Source of the DNA: Thermoanaerobaculia bacterium
GTDB taxonomy: Bacteria; Acidobacteriota; Thermoanaerobaculia; Multivoradales; JAHEKO01
NCBI GenBank assembly: GCA_947259195.1
Contig: CAMYLC010000183.1
Coordinates: 71,807 to 116,045, forward strand
Length of the DNA: 44,239 nt
Reading direction: 5' to 3'
Below, one piece after another: positions 41,014 through 44,239 of the stretch (position 1 is its first letter; each line of letters starts with the position of its first letter). The position numbers and the translations under genes were made by a program. The notes under the pieces are model-generated. The model did not search any database. It was given only the letters and a program-made list of their open reading frames with translations, and had not been told where the DNA came from.

Positions 41014-41767
41014 ACATCCCTTCCGGTTCTATGTCCTCGTCTCCCTCCTCGGGAGTCGCTTCGCGAGTCTGGAAACCTCGGCTCTGGATATCGAACTTCG
41101 CCTCAGTGAAGGTCAGGCCGCTCGAGAACGAGGCGACGAAGCCGGTGCTCTCACCTGGGTTCAGGGCCGCCTTTGCCAGCCGGGCCTCCCTCTTGCCCAA
41201 GAGAGCTCCGGAGTCGCTGTAGACCAGGACGCTGAGACTGATGCTGGTCGCTGGGTTACGACCCGAGTTGCGCAGGCTACCGGTGACTTCCACGGAGTTC
41301 TCGTCGATATTGTAGTTCTCGTCCCACTGCGTCACAGCGAGGCTGGACCCGGTATCTCGTGGAGATGGTGACGTGGCCGTCTCACCGGCATCCTCGGCTT
41401 CCTCTGGAATTGGACTCGTGGGATCGACATGGCGGACATCTGCATCCGTCAGAACCAGAACAGCCGGACGCCTCACCGGCGCCTCGACTTCAGGAGGACT
41501 GGTAGCCGCTCGCAGCATCTTCTGGGTGTGAGCCTCGCTGGCCGCCAGGTTGACCTCGGAAGCGGCGAGCGATGAGAGAACTCCAGCCGGGCTGGTGAAT
41601 ATCACGGTCTTGCCCTTGACCTCCCAGCCCCCCTTGGTTTCCACAGCTGTACCGTCTTTGGTCACCAGCCAGTCGGCACGCGCTGCCGAGCCGAAGCTCA
41701 GCAGCGCGACCGTCATGAGGACCAGAGAGAGGACTCCTACCGCCAGATTCGAGCTACGGCTGTGCAT
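41012..41767 (-). CDS. Secreted FxLYD-like domain protein
   Basis: The 251-residue protein has a signal peptide (about 1-31, ending FGSAARA), an N-terminal beta unit (DWLVTKDGTAVETKGGWEVK), an acidic Pro/Glu-rich linker (about 85-135) and a C-terminal beta domain with NSVEVTGSLRNSGRNPATSI and GALLGKREARLAKAALNPGE. The last is the FxLYD pattern, a periplasmic beta-sandwich. The ATG at 41767 overlaps the pilY1 stop by one base, and GGAGGG lies 8 bases upstream. It is therefore translated with PilY1 and may act in the same pilus-related process. The role is otherwise unknown. Confidence 0.65.
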   Translation of the reverse strand: MHSRSSNLAVGVLSLVLMTVALLSFGSAARADWLVTKDGTAVETKGGWEVKGKTVIFTSPAGVLSSLAASEVNLAASEAHTQKMLRAATSPPEVEAPVRRPAVLVLTDADVRHVDPTSPIPEEAEDAGETATSPSPRDTGSSLAVTQWDENYNIDENSVEVTGSLRNSGRNPATSISLSVLVYSDSGALLGKREARLAKAALNPGESTGFVASFSSGLTFTEAKFDIQSRGFQTREATPEEGDEDIEPEGM

Positions 41768-44239
41768 TAGAAGTCCCTCCAATTGGTCTCTACGGTGCAG
41801 ATCGGAATGGCCGCCAGGAACTGGATACCGGTGTCATCCCGGACCGCCTTGATGTTGATCGTGTAGTTGGCGAACTTGCAGTCGTCCGGGAAGAGCTTAC
41901 GAATCTCATTCATCACTGAAACCAGGTCGTCTGGGATGTCATCGGCCGTCGGGCCCTCGCCGTCGGCGCCCGGGTTCTTGGTCTGTCCGGTCTCGACGAA
42001 GGGCGAAGAGAGGAAACCCCCTTCGATGACGAAGAATCGATCCAGGACGTCCGGGTCGTCAGTGGGCAGCAGCCCGCAGGCGTTGGTGGTGTTCACCACG
42101 AATGTGCGGCTGTCGCCGGTGCGGACGCAGACTCCGCCGCCCTGGCCTATGGTCTGGAGCGGCTGGTAGGTGGAGATCACGGTCACACCCGCCAAGGAGA
42201 AGGCGCGATTGAGAGTCCGCTCCTCCTCCAGAAGCTCGATGTACCAACCATATGGAGCCTGACGCAGGTAATCGATATCGGCGCAGGGCTCGCCTGGCTG
42301 AATCGGCTGGATGTCGCTCTCCTGCTTGGGCACATCGCCGCGACTGAAATCCCTGTCCAGCAGCATGTAGAGGCGACCCTGCTGCTGAGTGACCTCCCAG
42401 AGGTCCTCGCGCTCGCCGGATCCCCAGGCGATGGCGTACTTGCCCAGCTCCGCCACGAAGATGACGGACGGTGGATAGTAGTAAGCCTGACCCGGAGACA
42501 CGAAGATGGGGAAGGGATCCCATTCCTCGGCGGTGACACGTGGCCCCAGGCCGTCGTCCTGCAGGATCTGCGGCGCTCGGATGTCCACTTTGTACATGAT
42601 CCCGACGGTAGTGCCGAAGTAGATGGTGTCGAAAATCCCATTCTGGTCGGTATCGACTGCAGCCACCTCCATGGGTATCGAGCCCTCGACGGGACGCTTG
42701 TAGAGAGTCCGACCGGTTTCGATATCGACCATGTAGATGTGATCCCCTGCAGCCTCCGCCATGCCCTTGCGCAAGGGGTCCATGCCGCCACCGAAGATCG
42801 CCACGTAGCGCTCCTCGATGGTGTCGCCGCCGTCCACCAACACCTGAATGCGGCCGATCGCCGGTGCACCCCAGGAGTCGCCGAGATCGGGCAGGCCGTT
42901 GTCGTCGTCGTCACACCTGCCGTCCGACAGCGCGATCCCGCAGTCGACATTGTCAGCGAACTCCCACAGCGGCGTCGGGAACGGCAGAGTGCCACAGCCG
43001 GCGCCACCGTCTGTGCAGGAGGGGACCCAGTTGTCGGGCCCAGGCAACGGTTCCGGAATCACCGGAACGCCGTTGCATTCAGCCAGTGTGTCCGGCTGCG
43101 TGTAGTCCAGGGCGAAGTAGCCCGTGCCACCCTCTCTCATGCCTCCGAGCAGCACCGACCGCCACTCCCGATCATCCTCGGCGGGAATGCCGTCATGCAG
43201 TGGGTCGATCAGGACGTCGCCATGCGACACCCTACCGTCGATGGTGAAGCTGTGGTCACCGAGCACCCGCAGATCGTACTGACTCGGCATCGAGATACGG
43301 GGCACATACGAGAAGAGCTCCCGGCCGGTGCCGCCGTCGAAGTTGCCTTGAAGGATCGTGCTGTTCTCGCAGCCGTTGCCGTTGAGCCCGCGCCAGATCC
43401 CTGCGTCGAAGGCGTGCAGCTGCCCGGAGTTGGAGCCCAGCATCAACATCTTTCGGCGCAGCTGCTGTTGAGCCAGGTAGCAGCGGTAGCCGGTCGGCGA
43501 GGTGTCGCAGGGATCCTGCAGGGGTAGAAGGCCGCTGCCGCCGACGTCGGCCGTCCAATATCGGAAATTGTCCGGATTCCCCAGCACGATCGGGTCGGAG
43601 TGGAAGATGTCTCCCAACATGAATGGGATCGGCGGACTGCCCGGAATGCTCGGATCTTCGTACTCCTTGACGGAGTGGAAGAAATCCATCGTCGCGATCG
43701 CCTCGTCGCGATTCGCTGTGAGCAGGCCGCAGGGGAGATCGTCAACGGCGCAGATTCCGTAGGCCTCCAGGAGATCCTGCCAGCCGGCGTCGTCGGTCGG
43801 CCGCTCATAGTAGAGGCGGGTCCAGGGGAGCGCAGGGTTCTCGGCACGCAGGTAGAACACCCGCCGCTGGTCTTCGTCGAGACCCAGGTTGTAGTCGGCT
43901 GCCATGACCTGGGCGTCGCTGGGCGCTTGAGCCAGGAGCTCGTCGCCGGCATTCCATAGGTGACATTGGCTCTCCACGTCCGGATCCTGGGAATCGGGAC
44001 CGCAGCTCGCCGAATCCCTGTTGTCCGGCACGAAGCGCTGTTCTGAGGTGCCGTCCGGCAGATCCACCGTGATCTCGTAGACCGGTACCGGCCGCAGGTA
44101 GGCGTCGAGTCGTCCCGGCCATATCGGCTCCTCGAGGAGTGGGATGAAGCTGGTCAGATAGGTCTTGTCCGGCGTGTTCGCCGAGGCCTGGGGCACAGCG
44201 GCGGCCGCGAAGGAGCGGGGCCGCGGCTGGATGGCGACG
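41767..44239 (-). CDS. pilY1: PilY1-like type IV pilus tip adhesin, C-terminal part (5' end outside window)
   Basis: The frame is open to the right edge, so about 824 residues of the C-terminal part are visible. They form the PilC/PilY1 beta-propeller: HSDPIVLGNPDNFRYW, MLMLGSNSGQLHAFDAGIWRG, VSHGDVLIDPLHDG, WRSVLLGGMREGGTGYFALD, YVAIFGGGMDPLRKG and VDIRAPQILQDD. A calcium-binding loop of the PilY1 type is present as DTDQNGIFD followed by TIYFG. PilY1 sits at the pilus tip and controls extension, adhesion and surface sensing. The N-terminal part and the minor pilin genes lie outside the window. The FxLYD-like gene follows with overlapping stop and start. Confidence 0.9.
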   Translation of the reverse strand, partial: VAIQPRPRSFAAAAVPQASANTPDKTYLTSFIPLLEEPIWPGRLDAYLRPVPVYEITVDLPDGTSEQRFVPDNRDSASCGPDSQDPDVESQCHLWNAGDELLAQAPSDAQVMAADYNLGLDEDQRRVFYLRAENPALPWTRLYYERPTDDAGWQDLLEAYGICAVDDLPCGLLTANRDEAIATMDFFHSVKEYEDPSIPGSPPIPFMLGDIFHSDPIVLGNPDNFRYWTADVGGSGLLPLQDPCDTSPTGYRCYLAQQQLRRKMLMLGSNSGQLHAFDAGIWRGLNGNGCENSTILQGNFDGGTGRELFSYVPRISMPSQYDLRVLGDHSFTIDGRVSHGDVLIDPLHDGIPAEDDREWRSVLLGGMREGGTGYFALDYTQPDTLAECNGVPVIPEPLPGPDNWVPSCTDGGAGCGTLPFPTPLWEFADNVDCGIALSDGRCDDDDNGLPDLGDSWGAPAIGRIQVLVDGGDTIEERYVAIFGGGMDPLRKGMAEAAGDHIYMVDIETGRTLYKRPVEGSIPMEVAAVDTDQNGIFDTIYFGTTVGIMYKVDIRAPQILQDDGLGPRVTAEEWDPFPIFVSPGQAYYYPPSVIFVAELGKYAIAWGSGEREDLWEVTQQQGRLYMLLDRDFSRGDVPKQESDIQPIQPGEPCADIDYLRQAPYGWYIELLEEERTLNRAFSLAGVTVISTYQPLQTIGQGGGVCVRTGDSRTFVVNTTNACGLLPTDDPDVLDRFFVIEGGFLSSPFVETGQTKNPGADGEGPTADDIPDDLVSVMNEIRKLFPDDCKFANYTINIKAVRDDTGIQFLAAIPICTVETNWRDF

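Overview
The window is a GC-rich, gene-dense bacterial chromosome segment of about 44 kb. It carries 46 protein genes and no rRNA, tRNA, CRISPR array or insertion sequence that I can see. The gene set is that of a diderm with an outer membrane: BamD- and CpoB-like lipoproteins, an ExbB/ExbD/TonB system, PilY1, RseP and PBP1b-like protein. An MXAN_5187-type protein, a FecR-like protein with an N-terminal anchor and an FxLYD-like protein beside PilY1 point to Acidobacteriota (perhaps a Thermoanaerobaculia-like lineage) or a myxobacterial relative. That placement is inference from gene content.

Layout. (1) 1-4.3 kb, plus strand: the end of a GT87-like membrane glycosyltransferase, then truA, uppS, cdsA and dxr (tRNA modification, undecaprenyl carrier, CDP-diacylglycerol, MEP pathway). 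(2) 4.4-8.05 kb, minus strand: GNAT-YoaP, DinB and a class A penicillin-binding protein, lying between dxr and rseP, which are neighbours in many bacteria. (3) 8.3-10.2 kb: rseP and a peroxiredoxin-like protein without the peroxidatic cysteine. (4) 10.25-10.72 kb: a repeat-rich spacer, then nfo on the minus strand. (5) 11.6-17.5 kb, plus strand: PASTA protein, rpe, bamD-like, cpoB-like, LysM protein, a small Fis-type regulator and a lytic transglycosylase. (6) 17.6-20.1 kb: tatA, an AmgK-like kinase, a small unknown protein and pgeF. (7) 20.3-21.9 kb: ftsE-ftsX, followed by a second copy of the repeat and a strong hairpin terminator. (8) 22.3-26.1 kb, minus strand: exbB-exbD-exbD-tonB and a TPR protein. 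(9) 26.4-30.1 kb: yebC-ruvC diverging from accD-folC. (10) 30.1-33.6 kb, minus strand: an acyl-CoA carboxylase carboxyltransferase, a lysine-rich histone-H1-like protein and glyA. (11) 33.7-36.4 kb: a divergent TldD/TldE-like pair. (12) 36.4-44.2 kb: MXAN_5187-type protein, selA, an NtrC-type regulator, a FecR-like protein, then an FxLYD-like protein and the C-terminal part of PilY1 on the minus strand.

Much of the window serves envelope construction: lipid carrier and phospholipid synthesis, peptidoglycan synthesis and remodelling, outer-membrane assembly, TonB-type energy transduction and type IV pilus adhesion. The rest is core metabolism and DNA or tRNA maintenance.

The most unusual signal is an intergenic repeat family (copies at about 10.25, 10.7 and 21.93 kb). 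Each copy begins just after a stop codon and points the same way as the gene before it. Several genes also have an extended -10 box of the form TGCTAnAnT or a TAGAMT box very close to the start codon, which suggests short-leader or leaderless transcripts.
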